The notes: generated by a model not told the origin, from the sequence alone. A stretch of DNA of 47,950 nt from Burkholderiales bacterium (GCA_947464185.1 CANHVY010000031.1:1-47950), one strand, 5' to 3'; shown: positions 8,601 through 17,402, counted from the stretch's first letter. Numbers and translations are program-made.

Positions 8601-9463
8601 GCTACGGGCTCACCCTGGGCCTGCACACCCGCATCGACGAGACCATCGCCCAGGTGATCAGGACGGCCCATGTGGGCAACGTCTACGTGAACCGCTCCAT
8701 GGTGGGCGCCGTCGTGGGTGTGCAGCCCTTTGGCGGCGAAGGTTTGTCGGGCACCGGCCCCAAGGCCGGCGGCCCGTTGTACCTGTACCGGCTGTTGTCG
8801 GCGCGGCCACCCGGGGTGCTCGCGCGCGCGCAGCCGCAGCCCCAGCCGCGCCCGGACCCTCACGCGCCCGCCGGCGTCCTGCAGGTGCTGATGCAGTGGG
8901 CGGCGGGCCACTGCCCGGGGCTGCCCGAGGTGTGCCGGCAGATGGCGGCCTGGGTCGGCCCCGCGCTGAACGCCGCGCCGGCCGCCGCAGGCTTCACCGA
9001 CGCCCCCGGGTGGCAGGAACTGCCCGGCCCCACGGGCGAGCGCAATCTCTACCGCGTCGTGCCCCGTGCGGGCGTGCTGTGCCTGGCCGACGCGCCGCAG
9101 GACCGCCTGGTGCAACTGGCCGCCGTGCTGGCGGTGGGCAGCCGCGCGGTGTGGCCGGCGCCGGCTGCGCCGCTGTTCCAGGACCTGCCGGCGCAGGTGC
9201 AGGCGCACGTGACTCTGGTGGACGACGGGCCCGCCGGGGCTGTGGCCACGGCCCGGTTCGACGCCGTCCTGCTGCACGGCTCGGTCGAGGACCTCGTGCG
9301 CGTGCAGCAGCAGTTGGCGCAGCGCCCGGGGCCGGTGCTCAGCGTCGAGCGCCTGGCCCCCGGCGACCCCGCCGTACCCCTGGAGCGCCTGGTGGTCGAG
9401 CGCGCGCTGAGCCTGAACACCGCAGCCGCGGGTGGCAACGCCAGCTTGATGATGATGGCGTGA
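5666..9463 (+). CDS. putA: Bifunctional proline dehydrogenase / P5C dehydrogenase, PutA
   Basis: This 1265-residue enzyme oxidises proline to glutamate in two steps with substrate channelling. The FAD-dependent proline dehydrogenase domain spans about 150-470 (NIDAEEADRLELSLDLLE, RLVKGAYWDSEIK, YEFQCLHGMGEPLYEQV, NGANTSFVHR). The NAD-dependent aldehyde dehydrogenase domain spans about 550-1040 (ISPWNFPLAIF, FTGSTEVAR, ETGGQNAMIVD, catalytic Cys854 in AGQRCSALR). Residues from about 1050 form the C-terminal domain of long PutAs. The N terminus lacks the ribbon-helix-helix domain of trifunctional PutA, so it should not bind DNA. Control probably comes from the divergent Lrp-type regulator. Confidence 0.97.
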   Translation: MNLTDAGPSAAALAFFEPSSLAQTPLRRAITVATRRPEPLALAALLPDARLPAAQAQHTQALATRLAQALRTRQASAGRAGLVQSLLQEYSLSSQEGVALMCMAEALLRIPDAPTRDRLIRDKIGAGQWSAHLGRSGSLFVNAATWGLLLTGKLVATHSQAGLSAAMGRLLSRGGEPLIRKAVDAALRLMGQQFVTGQHIGEALANAQVQERLGFRHSFDMLGEAAMTAADARRYLRDYEDAIQAIGQASAGRGVYAGPGISIKLSALHPRYSRAQQARVMAELYPVLLRLSTLARQADIGLNIDAEEADRLELSLDLLERLCFEPALQGWQGLGFVAQAYQKRCPQVIDHLVDLARRSQRRLMVRLVKGAYWDSEIKRAQVDGLADYPVYTRKPYTDASYLACARRLLAAPQAVYPQFATHNAHTLAAIHEMADPQRYTPQQYEFQCLHGMGEPLYEQVVGAVAQGGLGRPCRIYAPVGTHETLLAYLVRRLLENGANTSFVHRVADPNLPIADLVRDPLDLIDAMARAEGAAGLQHPALPLPGALYGPARGNSQGVDLADEQQLHALAQGLREAARQPLPQAAPLLAVQTAERPLHAVLNPADRRDQVGLTRECTDAELEAALAQAQAAAPSWARTPASARAQALEAAAQRLQDDLPRLLALLMCEAGKTAANATGEVREAVDFLRYYAQQVRADFDPASHRPLGAVACISPWNFPLAIFVGQVAAALVAGNVVLAKPAEQTPLIAAEAVRALWAAGVPRGALQLLPGRGEVVGARLVADARIAGVLFTGSTEVARSIQRTLAGRVSAQGLAIPLVAETGGQNAMIVDSTALAEQVVADVLASAFDSAGQRCSALRVLCLQDEVAERVLQMLLGAMAELRLGPPGQLATDVGPVIDRQAQALIEAHVEAMRARGRRVHQVCAVSEHALEQGHFVKPTVIEIDSLDELQREVFGPVLHVLRYRREDLDGLLRQINATGYGLTLGLHTRIDETIAQVIRTAHVGNVYVNRSMVGAVVGVQPFGGEGLSGTGPKAGGPLYLYRLLSARPPGVLARAQPQPQPRPDPHAPAGVLQVLMQWAAGHCPGLPEVCRQMAAWVGPALNAAPAAAGFTDAPGWQELPGPTGERNLYRVVPRAGVLCLADAPQDRLVQLAAVLAVGSRAVWPAPAAPLFQDLPAQVQAHVTLVDDGPAGAVATARFDAVLLHGSVEDLVRVQQQLAQRPGPVLSVERLAPGDPAVPLERLVVERALSLNTAAAGGNASLMMMA

Positions 9464-9572
9464 GCGCCGGACAGGCTTGTTGCCATCAGACTGAAACTCT
9501 ACGCTTCAGCGGCCTTGCTGGGGGTCGTGGCACCGGGGGAGGTCTGCTGATGGCCGCCGCTACCATTACCCG

Positions 9573-10784
9573 ATGATTCAACCCCTCACCCTGCAGGATG
9601 TGCAGGCTGCTGCGGCCCGCCTGGCGGGCCATGTGTTGGCCACCCCGTGCCTGGAAAGCCGCACCCTGGGCCAGATTCTGGGTGCACGCGTCTTCCTGAA
9701 GTTCGAAAACCTGCAGTTCACCGCCTCCTTCAAGGAGCGCGGGGCGCTGAACAAGCTGGTGCGCCTGTTGGCGACGGGCCAGCCGGTCAAGGGCGTGATC
9801 GCAGCTTCGGCCGGCAACCACGCCCAGGGGCTGGCCCACCATGCGCAGCGCCTGGGGTTGCGCGCGGTGATCGTCATGCCCGAACTCACCCCTACCGTGA
9901 AGGTGGAGCGCACACGCGGGTTCGGGGCCGAAGTGCTGCTGCATGGCGAGACCTTCGACGAGGCCCACGAGCGCGCGATGGAGGTGGCGGCAGACCAAGG
10001 CCTGGTCTTCGTCCACCCCTTCGATGACGCAGATGTCATGGCCGGGCAGGGCACCGTGGCGCTTGAGATGTTGCAGGCGCAGCCCGACATCGACACCCTG
10101 GTGGTGGCGGTGGGTGGCGGCGGTTTGCTGTCGGGCATGGCCACCGTGGCGCGGGCCTTGCGGCCGGACATCCGCATCGTGGGCGTGCAAAGCGCACGCT
10201 TCGCCTCCATGGTCAACGCCGTCACCGGCAGCGCGCACCCCATCGGCACAAGCTCCATCGCCGAGGGCATCGCGGTGGGACGGGCGGGGCAGCTCACGCG
10301 CGTCATCGCCCAGGCGCTGGTCGACGAGTGGATGCTCGTGGACGAGGGCGACATCGAGCAGGCCATCGTGATGCTGCTGGAGATCGAGAAGACGGTCGTC
10401 GAAGGCGCGGGCGCCGCCGGCCTGGCGGCGCTCTTGAAGGCGCCCGCCTCGCTGGCGGGCAGAAACGTGGGGCTGGTGCTGTGCGGCGGCAACATCGACC
10501 CGTTGAGGCTGCAGGCCATCATCGGCCGCGGCATGGTGCGCGCCGGGCGGCTGGCGCGCGTACGGGTGGAGGCGCGCGACGCGCCTGGGGTGCTCGCGGA
10601 GTTGACCGCGGCGGTGGCGCGTTGTGGTGCCAACATCGAGGAAGTCCACCACCAGCGCGCCTTCTCGGCGCTGCCTCTTCAGCAGGTGGAGATCGAACTG
10701 GTGCTGCAGACACGCAACCATGCGCATGTCCGCGCCGTGATCGAGGCGCTGAGCGCGCAGGGCTTCAACGCGGTGGCCTGCTGA
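9573..10784 (+). CDS. ilvA: Threonine ammonia-lyase (threonine dehydratase)
   Basis: This 403-residue PLP enzyme deaminates threonine (and serine) to 2-oxobutyrate. The PLP lysine is Lys54 in TASFKERGALN, the phosphate-binding glycine loop is VAVGGGGLLSG, and the C-terminal 75 residues form one ACT-like domain (RVEARDAPGVLAELTAAV). The short single-ACT layout resembles the roughly 400-residue YgeX/TdcB-type enzymes rather than the 510-residue biosynthetic IlvA, so a catabolic role is equally possible. It follows putA on the same strand after 109 bp. The pairing suggests amino-acid use as a carbon source, which is inference. Confidence 0.9.
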   Translation: MIQPLTLQDVQAAAARLAGHVLATPCLESRTLGQILGARVFLKFENLQFTASFKERGALNKLVRLLATGQPVKGVIAASAGNHAQGLAHHAQRLGLRAVIVMPELTPTVKVERTRGFGAEVLLHGETFDEAHERAMEVAADQGLVFVHPFDDADVMAGQGTVALEMLQAQPDIDTLVVAVGGGGLLSGMATVARALRPDIRIVGVQSARFASMVNAVTGSAHPIGTSSIAEGIAVGRAGQLTRVIAQALVDEWMLVDEGDIEQAIVMLLEIEKTVVEGAGAAGLAALLKAPASLAGRNVGLVLCGGNIDPLRLQAIIGRGMVRAGRLARVRVEARDAPGVLAELTAAVARCGANIEEVHHQRAFSALPLQQVEIELVLQTRNHAHVRAVIEALSAQGFNAVAC

Positions 10785-10843
10785 GCGCCTGGGCTGGACC
10801 GGCTGCGTGGTCCGTTAGCCCCCCAGACTCCAATTGCAGCGTT

Positions 10844-11455
10844 TCAGGCCCCCAGACCCAGCCAGGTGCGAACGGTCAGGAAGGCTTCCCACACCAGGTG
10901 CCCGAAGGCCCAGGTGAAGGCCAGGGCCCCCGAGCCCACCACCGCCGAGGCCAGCAGGGCCAGGCCGTCGCGGAACATCCAGCCCAGGCTGAGCAACACC
11001 AGGCTGATGCTGGGCAGCACGTTGCCGAAAGGCAGGGGCAGGAAGATCACCACCCCCATGAGGGCGATCCACAGGCTCCACCAGGGCCCCGTGCGCGGAT
11101 GGCACAGCCCCGTCCAGCGGGCGCGCAGGCAACGACCGGCAGCGGCGTACAGCCAGGCCAGCCCGTGCAGGCAGCGGCGCGACCAGGTCTCGTCCAGGCG
11201 CATGCGGCCCAAGCGATCGGACAACCCCGTTCCCAGGCCGGTTCCGCCACGCGTCAGCGCACCCCAGCGCCAGGCCATGGCCAGGATGGCAAAGCTCAGG
11301 GCCGTGCCCACCCCGTACACCGGCAGCACGCACAGCACCGAAAGCACCAGCAGCAGCACTGCGGGAGAAGACTCGCCGTGCAGATCCAGCAGGTCTGACA
11401 GGCTCAACCGGTCGCCCGACTTCGCAGCATGGCGAAAAGGGTCAGGCTGGATCAT
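10844..11455 (-). CDS. ExoD-family membrane protein
   Basis: This 203-residue protein matches the ExoD family (exopolysaccharide synthesis, PF06055). It opens with LSLSDLLDLHGESSPAVLLL, followed by hydrophobic blocks including VLCVLPVYGVGTALSFAI and VVIFLPLPFGNVLPS. In rhizobia ExoD affects exopolysaccharide production and alkaline tolerance; its biochemistry is unknown. The ATG overlaps the stop of the upstream gene (ATGA at 11452-11455), so the two are translationally coupled. A longer in-frame reading exists upstream but covers the neighbouring gene and was rejected. Confidence 0.85.
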   Translation of the reverse strand: MIQPDPFRHAAKSGDRLSLSDLLDLHGESSPAVLLLVLSVLCVLPVYGVGTALSFAILAMAWRWGALTRGGTGLGTGLSDRLGRMRLDETWSRRCLHGLAWLYAAAGRCLRARWTGLCHPRTGPWWSLWIALMGVVIFLPLPFGNVLPSISLVLLSLGWMFRDGLALLASAVVGSGALAFTWAFGHLVWEAFLTVRTWLGLGA

Positions 11456-11844
11456 GTCCGCCCCCTGGCGGCGCCGCGCCCCAGCCAGACGTGCACGCCC
11501 AGGGCCAACCCCAGCAGAAACACCATGCCCAGGCCCCACAGCACCCACACCAGCGGCACCAGCCAACCGACCACCTGCCCCGCCACGGGCAAGCCCGCGC
11601 TCAGCGAACCCAGCAGGCCCAGCACCCACAGCACCGCCTCCTGGGCCCAGCGCACCACCTGCGGGTCCACCCACAGCGCGATCCAGTCCGGCACCGGCCA
11701 GCGCGCCGCCGCCTGAGCCCAGTCGACCGCGCCGCCCGACGCCAGCACCTGGGCGGCCCATTGGATGAGGGCGGCCGTCAGCGCTGCACCCCCCGTCCAC
11801 AGCAGGGCCAGCAGGGCGCATCCCAGCCAGAGAGCCAGCTTCAT
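11452..11844 (-). CDS. Hypothetical membrane protein coupled to exoD-like gene
   Basis: This 130-residue protein starts MKLALWLGCALLALLW. It has a hydrophobic N-terminal segment (signal anchor or signal peptide) and a long hydrophobic C-terminal half (about 75-122) that likely forms two helices. The middle has WPVPDWIALWVDP. I recognise no family with certainty. GGGTGG lies shortly before the chosen ATG; a TTG 15 bases further upstream is possible. The ATGA overlap with the ExoD gene implies joint expression and a shared envelope role. Confidence 0.7.
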   Translation of the reverse strand: MKLALWLGCALLALLWTGGAALTAALIQWAAQVLASGGAVDWAQAAARWPVPDWIALWVDPQVVRWAQEAVLWVLGLLGSLSAGLPVAGQVVGWLVPLVWVLWGLGMVFLLGLALGVHVWLGRGAARGRT

Positions 11845-12130
11845 GCGTCCACCCGGCAAGGCCGCAAAGAGACCAGGGCAGAGGCCAGAACAAGGGCGCG
11901 GGCAGGGCCACGGCGCAGCGAGGAGGTGTGCATGTGCAAGGCGTTTGAGAGCGTGAACGTTGCACAGTCTTGTGCAGACAGAGAGACTCTGCAGAAGTCA
12001 GGGCTCTGCGGCCAGGATCTGGCGGGCCTTGAAGCCTGGTCAGGCCCGGGAGCCTGGGGGGTGGTCGCATACTGCGCACTCAACAACGTGGCCAGCGCCT
12101 GAGCGTGCTGCCCACCCCGAATGGACATTG
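11845..12130. other. Intergenic region between divergent genes
   Basis: This 286-bp stretch lies between the membrane-protein/ExoD pair (leftward) and the acetyltransferase (rightward). It should contain both promoters. I see no convincing boxes, no gene, and only an in-frame extension of the acetyltransferase reading frame without family similarity. Confidence 0.4.
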
Positions 12131-12655
12131 ATGGGCGACCTCTTGCGCAAGGCCTGGAACCAGATGAACGCAACCCCACCCCAAGGCCGGGGTGTCGCGG
12201 GGCCCTTGGCGTACCGCGCCGCCCAGCCCGAGGACGCCGCAGCCTGCGTGGCGCTGCGCGGGCAGACCCGGGAGAACGCGGTGTCACGCGAACGCCTGCG
12301 GGCCTTGGGCATCACCGTGCAGACCTGGGGCGAGGACATCCGCCGCGGGGAACTGCCGGGCCACATCTGCAGCAGCGAGGGCCGGATGGTGGGCTACTGC
12401 TTCGGGTCGCGCAGCGAGGGCGAAATCGTCGTGCTGGCCCTGTTGCCGGCCTTCGAGGGGCGGGGCATCGGCAAGGAGCTGCTGGGCCGCATGTCACGCG
12501 ACCTAGCGGCCTTGGGCCACCAACGCCTGTTCCTCGGGTGCTCCGCGGACCCGACCAGCCGCTCCTACGGCTTTTACCGGCATCTGGGCTGGCGCTCCAC
12601 GGGTGAGCTTGATGGGCGCGGCGACGAAATCCTGGAATGCTTTCCCAAGCCCTGA
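12131..12655 (+). CDS. GNAT-family N-acetyltransferase
   Basis: This 174-residue protein has one Gcn5-related acetyltransferase domain (about 25-165). The acetyl-CoA binding motif A follows beta-4: IVVLALLPAFEGRGIGKELL, carrying the R/Q-x-x-G-x-G signature as GRGIGK. The C-terminal FYRHLGWRSTGE is the usual motif B ending. The acceptor substrate is unknown. Start choice is uncertain: ATG at 12131 gives a short N-terminal extension, ATG at 12164 begins nearer the domain. Further upstream in-frame sequence shows no conserved character. Confidence 0.8.
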   Translation: MGDLLRKAWNQMNATPPQGRGVAGPLAYRAAQPEDAAACVALRGQTRENAVSRERLRALGITVQTWGEDIRRGELPGHICSSEGRMVGYCFGSRSEGEIVVLALLPAFEGRGIGKELLGRMSRDLAALGHQRLFLGCSADPTSRSYGFYRHLGWRSTGELDGRGDEILECFPKP

Positions 12656-12771
12656 CGACGATCCCTCATGGGCGGATCTGCCTGTCATGAGCGACGACCC
12701 CCACGCCCGCGTTCCGCGCAGCTTTGACAACGGGCGGCGTGGTGGCCGCAAGCCCCTCACAATCAGCGCCC

Positions 12772-15216
12772 ATGGCCCGACTCAAGCGCACCGCCCGCAC
12801 CTGCACCGCCTTCACGGGCCTGCCCTGTAGCTCGTCCTCGGGCCGTCAGGTGAGCAGCGCGCTGGCCCTGCTGCTGGTGACGCTGGCGACGACGGGGCCG
12901 AGCTGGGCCCAGGCCCCTCTGCCACCCGCATCGGCGCCAGCGCCGGCGCCTGCACCTGACCCCGCACCCGGTTCAGCCGCCGAGGCCGCGGCACCACCTC
13001 CGGCGCAGGCCCAGCCCACCAGCCCAGCCACGCCTGGCGCCGCACCACAGCAGCGCATCGAGGTCACGGGTGGCCGGGCAGACGACACCACCCAGCGCCA
13101 GCGCTCCACCGCCGCCAAGATCGTGATCGGGCGCGAGGAGATCGACAAGTTCGGTGATGCCACGCTGGGCGAGGTGCTGCGCCGCCTGCCAGGCGTGACC
13201 ACACCGGGCGCGCCGGGGCGGGGCGGACCGCCGCGCCTGCGCGGGCTGGGCGGGGGCTACACGCAGATCCTCATCGACGGCCAGCGCACTCCGCCGGGCT
13301 TCTCGGTGGAGTCGCTCACACCCGAGCAGATCGAGCGCATCGAGATCCTGCGCGCGCCCACGGCCGAGACGGGTGCGCGGGCCATCGCCGGCACCATCAA
13401 CATCATCACGCGCGAGGGCTTCCGCCGCCGGCTGAACGACCTGCGCGTGGGCGTGGGCCTGGAAAACGGCACCGTTTCCCCGGGCATCAACTGGACGCAT
13501 AACAATGCCAAGGGCCTGCTGACCTACAACCTCTCGGGCTCGGTCTTCCGCGGCCACCGCAAGGACGAGAGCACCTCGCAGACGCGCGACGAGGACGTGG
13601 CCAGCGGCGCCACACTGCGCGAGCAGATCGAGTCCGCCTTCAGCAACAACCGGCGCACGGGCGCGAGCCTCTCCGGGCGCCTGTCCTGGCGTCTGAGCGA
13701 CGGCGGCGACTCTCTCGCGCTCATGCCCACGCTCTTCCACACCGTGGCCGACAACCGGCGCACCTTCTCGCTGGTGCAGCCCATCGGCAGCCCGCCACCG
13801 GACTACGACAGCGGCGCCTCCCACACCGACAGTGCCTTCACCAACGGGCGGCTGAACCTGATGTGGCGCCAGCGCCTGGGCGGCTCGCGCCTGGAGCTCA
13901 ACGGCGGCCTGGGGGCCTGGCGCGCGCGCGGCGACACGCAGCGCCAGGAGTTCACGGTGGCCGGCGGCAGCACCCCGGTGCGCACCATCGTCGACACCTC
14001 GCGTACGCGCCAGCAGTCGGTCAACCTCAACGGCAAGCTGTCCACGCTGCTGGGCAGCCCGCCCGCAACCGGCCCCTCTACCGGCCCGGGCAGCGCCACC
14101 GTGGGCGAGCACAACCTGGTCACCGGCATCGAGCTTGAAGCCCTGCGCCGCACCGAGACCCGCAGCACCCTGCAAGACGGCACGCCGCTGCTCACCGACT
14201 TTGGCGACAACCTACAAGCTTCGTCCACCCGCCTGGCGCTCTACGCCCAGGACGAGTGGGCGCTCAACCCGCGCTGGGCGGTGCATGCCGGCCTGCGCTG
14301 GGAAGGCATCGTCACCCGAGGCGATGCTGCCGACGGTTCGGCCCGGCCGGAGAACCGCAGCAGTGTGGCCACCCCGCTGCTGCACGCGGTGTGGAAGCCC
14401 GACCCCAAGGGCCGCGACCAGGTGCGCCTGAGCCTGACGCGCAGCTACAAGTCGCCCGACCTGGGCAACCTGATCGCGCGGCCGTCCATCAGCACGCGCT
14501 ACCCGGCCGCAGGCGCCAACACGCCCACCGCGCCCGACCGGGCCGGCAACCCCGACCTGCGCCCCGAAATGGCGCTGGGCGTGGACGTGGCGGTGGAGCG
14601 CTACCTGGAGGCCGGCGGCGTGCTGAGCGCCAACCTGTTCAGCCGCCGCATCAGCGACCTGATGCGCAGCGTGACCACGCTGGAGACGGTGTCCTGGAGC
14701 CCGGTGCAGCGCTACGTGGCCCGTACACAGAACATCGGCGACGCCCTCACCCAGGGCATTGAACTGGAGGCCAAGTTCCGGCTCGATCAGATGGTCACGG
14801 GGGCGCCCCGGGTGGAGATGCGCAGCAACCTCAGCCTGTTCCGCTCGAAGGTGGAGGGCGTGCCCGGCCCGGACAACCGGCTGGACAGCCAGGCGAAGGC
14901 CACGGCCAACCTGGGCGCCGACTACCGCATCCGCGGCACGCCGCTCACCCTGGGCGGCAACGTCAACTGGGTGCCGGGCTACCGCACGCAGTTGAGTGAC
15001 GAACAGGTGACCACCACGCCGGGCAAGCGGGTGTGGGACGCCTTCGCGCTGTGGACCTTCAGCCCCACCGTGGGCCTGCGCGTGCTGGGCAGCAACCTGT
15101 CCCCGCGCGACTACACCTCCACCAACACCCTGGAACTGGGCACCTTGCGGGAGGCGGCGGTGAACACCTCGCCGTCCTTCACCAACTGGCAGGTGCGGCT
15201 GGAGCTGAAGCTGTAG
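12772..15216 (+). CDS. TonB-dependent outer-membrane receptor
   Basis: This protein of about 814 residues has a signal sequence (hydrophobic VSSALALLLVTLATTG, ending near SWAQA) and a Pro/Ala-rich linker. A plug domain follows, with EVLRRLPGVTTPGAPGRGGP, ILIDGQRTPPGF and IEILRAPTAETGARAIAGTI. The 22-strand barrel ends in an aromatic-poor terminal strand (NWQVRLELKL). Barrel landmarks include RLSLTRSYKSPDLGNL and NPDLRPEMALGVDV. It imports an unidentified ligand by TonB energy. No sigma-regulator/FecR pair or transporter genes adjoin it, so the ligand cannot be inferred. The ATG at 12772 was preferred over an upstream in-frame one because the signal peptide follows it. Confidence 0.9.
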   Translation: MARLKRTARTCTAFTGLPCSSSSGRQVSSALALLLVTLATTGPSWAQAPLPPASAPAPAPAPDPAPGSAAEAAAPPPAQAQPTSPATPGAAPQQRIEVTGGRADDTTQRQRSTAAKIVIGREEIDKFGDATLGEVLRRLPGVTTPGAPGRGGPPRLRGLGGGYTQILIDGQRTPPGFSVESLTPEQIERIEILRAPTAETGARAIAGTINIITREGFRRRLNDLRVGVGLENGTVSPGINWTHNNAKGLLTYNLSGSVFRGHRKDESTSQTRDEDVASGATLREQIESAFSNNRRTGASLSGRLSWRLSDGGDSLALMPTLFHTVADNRRTFSLVQPIGSPPPDYDSGASHTDSAFTNGRLNLMWRQRLGGSRLELNGGLGAWRARGDTQRQEFTVAGGSTPVRTIVDTSRTRQQSVNLNGKLSTLLGSPPATGPSTGPGSATVGEHNLVTGIELEALRRTETRSTLQDGTPLLTDFGDNLQASSTRLALYAQDEWALNPRWAVHAGLRWEGIVTRGDAADGSARPENRSSVATPLLHAVWKPDPKGRDQVRLSLTRSYKSPDLGNLIARPSISTRYPAAGANTPTAPDRAGNPDLRPEMALGVDVAVERYLEAGGVLSANLFSRRISDLMRSVTTLETVSWSPVQRYVARTQNIGDALTQGIELEAKFRLDQMVTGAPRVEMRSNLSLFRSKVEGVPGPDNRLDSQAKATANLGADYRIRGTPLTLGGNVNWVPGYRTQLSDEQVTTTPGKRVWDAFALWTFSPTVGLRVLGSNLSPRDYTSTNTLELGTLREAAVNTSPSFTNWQVRLELKL

Positions 15217-15243
15217 GTCGCATCGGGCGTGCCGCCGCCCGCG

Positions 15244-15271
15244 CCGTTCGGGCTGAGCTCGTCGAAGCCCT
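15244..15271. repeat. Dispersed repeat, half copy A (CCGTTCGGGCTGAG family)
   Basis: CCGTTCGGGCTGAGCTCGTC and the bases after it repeat the left arm of two fuller copies elsewhere in this window (17471-17530 and 44214-44263). Here only one arm remains. It lies between the TonB receptor gene and the convergent Bug receptor gene. Confidence 0.8.
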
Positions 15272-15295
15272 CTGGCAATCCCAGTGGCAGGGCGC

Positions 15296-16255
15296 TCAGC
15301 CGGGTTTGGCCAGACCCAGCTTCTCCACCAGCGCCTTCTCGCGCCGGAAGGTCTCCTCGGCAAAGCGCGTGTACTGCGCCGGGTCCATGTGCATCAGCTG
15401 CTGGTCGTACTTGGCCAGCACCTCCACGTGGCTGGGCATCTCCATGGCCTGCTTGAAGGCGTCATGGATGCGCTTGACCAGGGCCGGATCCATCCCCTTG
15501 GGGCCGCCCAGGCCGTAGGGCGAGGCCTGCACCAGCGGGATGCCCAGCTCCCTGAGCGTGGGCACGTCGGGAAACTTGGCCAGGCGCTTCTCACCCCAGG
15601 TGTTGAGCACCCGCAGCCGGCCCGAAGCCACATGCGGCGCAAAGCCGGTGGAGTCCGCCGCGGCCATGATCTGCCCGCCCAGGATGGACTGCATCATGTC
15701 GGCGCTGCCCTTGAACGGGATGTGGTTCAACTCGATGCCCACGCGCTGCGCGATGTCCTCCATGGTCAGGTGCGGGCTGGTGAGCACGCCCGTGGAGCCG
15801 TAGCTGAGCTTGCCGGGGTTGGCCTTGGCCCAGGCCACGAAGTCGGCCCAGGTCTTGATGGGCGACTCGGTGGGCACGACCACGCCGAAGGCGTAGCCGG
15901 TGATGCCCAGGATGTAGCTGATGTCCTTGATCGGGTCCCAGCTGATCTTGGTGGTGTAGGGCAGGCGGAACACGCCCAGCGGGATCTGCGCCAGGGTGTA
16001 GCCATCGGGCTTGGCCTGCTGCAGCGCCTGCGCGGGCAGGGTGCCGCCGGCGCCCGGGCGGTTCTCGATCACCACCGGCTGGCCCAGCAGCTTGGACGCG
16101 TTCTCCGCCAGGGCGCGCATGGTCAGGTCCGTGGGGCCACCGGGCGGGAAGGCGATCATCAGTCTGACGGGCTGGGCCGGCCACGCGGCCTGGGCACGGG
16201 CCCCGGCAGCGAGGCTGGCGGCGGCGCCCGCGAGGAGCAGGGTTCTTCTTTGCAT
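15296..16255 (-). CDS. Bug/TctC-family periplasmic solute receptor
   Basis: This 319-residue protein has an N-terminal export signal (MQRRTLLLAGAAASLAAGARA, twin-arginine-like start). The Bug fold follows: WPAQPVRLMIAFPPGGPTD, then IENRPGAGGT and AKANPGKLSYGSTG. Bug proteins bind carboxylates and related small molecules, either for tripartite tricarboxylate transporters or as sensors. No tctA/tctB genes lie nearby, so it is an orphan receptor. AGGAGA precedes the chosen ATG, which supports this start over a longer frame. It is divergent from a second Bug gene, with 142 bp between the two starts. Confidence 0.93.
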   Translation of the reverse strand: MQRRTLLLAGAAASLAAGARAQAAWPAQPVRLMIAFPPGGPTDLTMRALAENASKLLGQPVVIENRPGAGGTLPAQALQQAKPDGYTLAQIPLGVFRLPYTTKISWDPIKDISYILGITGYAFGVVVPTESPIKTWADFVAWAKANPGKLSYGSTGVLTSPHLTMEDIAQRVGIELNHIPFKGSADMMQSILGGQIMAAADSTGFAPHVASGRLRVLNTWGEKRLAKFPDVPTLRELGIPLVQASPYGLGGPKGMDPALVKRIHDAFKQAMEMPSHVEVLAKYDQQLMHMDPAQYTRFAEETFRREKALVEKLGLAKPG

Positions 16256-16397
16256 GGCAGTCTCCTGTGGGAATGCGGATGCCGCAGTATCGTGAAACCA
16301 GGCAGGCCGCGCGTCGGGATTGGCCCGATGTCGGCGCCCCCTCGCGGAGGGCACACTGCGCGCCCAACTGCAAGATGTTCACACCAAGGAGCTTCCA
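16256..16397. promoter_or_regulatory. Divergent region between two Bug receptor genes
   Basis: This 142-bp spacer must hold two divergent promoters. Good ribosome-binding sites are visible at each edge: AGGAGA for the left gene and AAGGAG for the right gene. No operator is evident and no regulator gene is adjacent. Confidence 0.5.
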
Positions 16398-17402
16398 ATG
16401 ATCTCGCGCCGCCCGTTCCTGGCCGCTCTTTCGACCCTGGCCGCCGCCGCCAGCTTCAGCCCGGCCGCCCACGCCCAGACCGCGTGGCCCACGAAACCGG
16501 TGCGCATCGTCGTGCCCTTTCCCGCGGCCGGCACCACCGACATCCTGGCCCGCGCCCTGGCGCCCGAGTTGCAGCGGGTGTTCGGCCAGCCCTTCGTCAT
16601 CGAGAACAAGCCCGGCGCCGGCGGCAACCTCGGTTCGGCCGAGGTGGCCAAGGCCGCGCCTGATGGCCACACGCTGCTGATGGGCACCGTGGGCACGCAC
16701 GCCATCAACCCGTCGCTCTACCCCAAGATGCCCTACGACACGGTGAAGGATTTCGCGCCCATCACGCTGGTGGCCGGCGTGCCCAACGTGCTGGTGGTGA
16801 ACCCGGCCAACGCGCAGAAGTACGGCATCAACACGGTGCAGGACCTGGCGCGCGTGGCCAAGTCCAACCCGGGGAAGCTGAACGTGGCGAGTTCGGGCAA
16901 CGGCACCTCCATCCACCTGGCGGCCGAGCTCTTCAAGTCCATGACCGGGACTTTCATGGTGCACTTCCCCTACCGCGGATCGGGCCCCGCGCTGCTGGAC
17001 CTGATGGGCGGCAACATGGACCTGATGTTCGACAACCTGCCTTCGTCCATGCCCCACATCAAGTCGGGCAAGCTCAAGGCCCTGGCCGTCACGAGCGCGC
17101 AGCGCTCTTCCGCGCTGCCGGACGTGCCCACGGTGGAGGAAGTGGGCGGCCCGACGCTCAAGGGCTTCGAGGCCAGTTCCTGGTTCGGGCTGCTGGCGCC
17201 CGCGGGCACCCCGGCGGACGTGATCAACCGCCTGCAGCAGGAAACCGCCAAGGCCCTGGCCTCACCTGCGCTGAAAGAGCGTCTGCAGGCCCAGGGCGCC
17301 GTCCCCAGCGGCAACACGCCGGCCGAATTCGCACGGCTGATCGACGCCGAATCGAAGAAGTGGGCCCAGGTGGTGAAGGCCTCGGGCGCCAAGGTGGACT
17401 GA
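16398..17402 (+). CDS. Bug/TctC-family periplasmic solute receptor
   Basis: This 334-residue protein has an N-terminal signal peptide ([20 protein letters not shown], cleavage after AHA). Bug motifs follow: [50 protein letters not shown] and [16 protein letters not shown]. It is not a recent duplicate of the divergent neighbour, since identity is limited to family motifs. The substrate is unknown and no TctAB partner is in view. AAGGAG at proper distance fixes the ATG. Confidence 0.94.
   Translation: MISRRPFLAALSTLAAAASFSPAAHAQTAWPTKPVRIVVPFPAAGTTDILARALAPELQRVFGQPFVIENKPGAGGNLGSAEVAKAAPDGHTLLMGTVGTHAINPSLYPKMPYDTVKDFAPITLVAGVPNVLVVNPANAQKYGINTVQDLARVAKSNPGKLNVASSGNGTSIHLAAELFKSMTGTFMVHFPYRGSGPALLDLMGGNMDLMFDNLPSSMPHIKSGKLKALAVTSAQRSSALPDVPTVEEVGGPTLKGFEASSWFGLLAPAGTPADVINRLQQETAKALASPALKERLQAQGAVPSGNTPAEFARLIDAESKKWAQVVKASGAKVD

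Noticed and set aside
5585..9277. 1230-codon open frame on the minus strand across putA
   Set aside because: It is antisense to a clear PutA in very GC-rich DNA, where long spurious frames are common. Its translation is low-complexity (R/A/H/G/Q) with no domain.
11456..12079. Upstream extension of the ExoD frame
   Set aside because: It overlaps the coupled membrane-protein gene out of frame and lacks conserved character; the ATGA junction gives the natural start.
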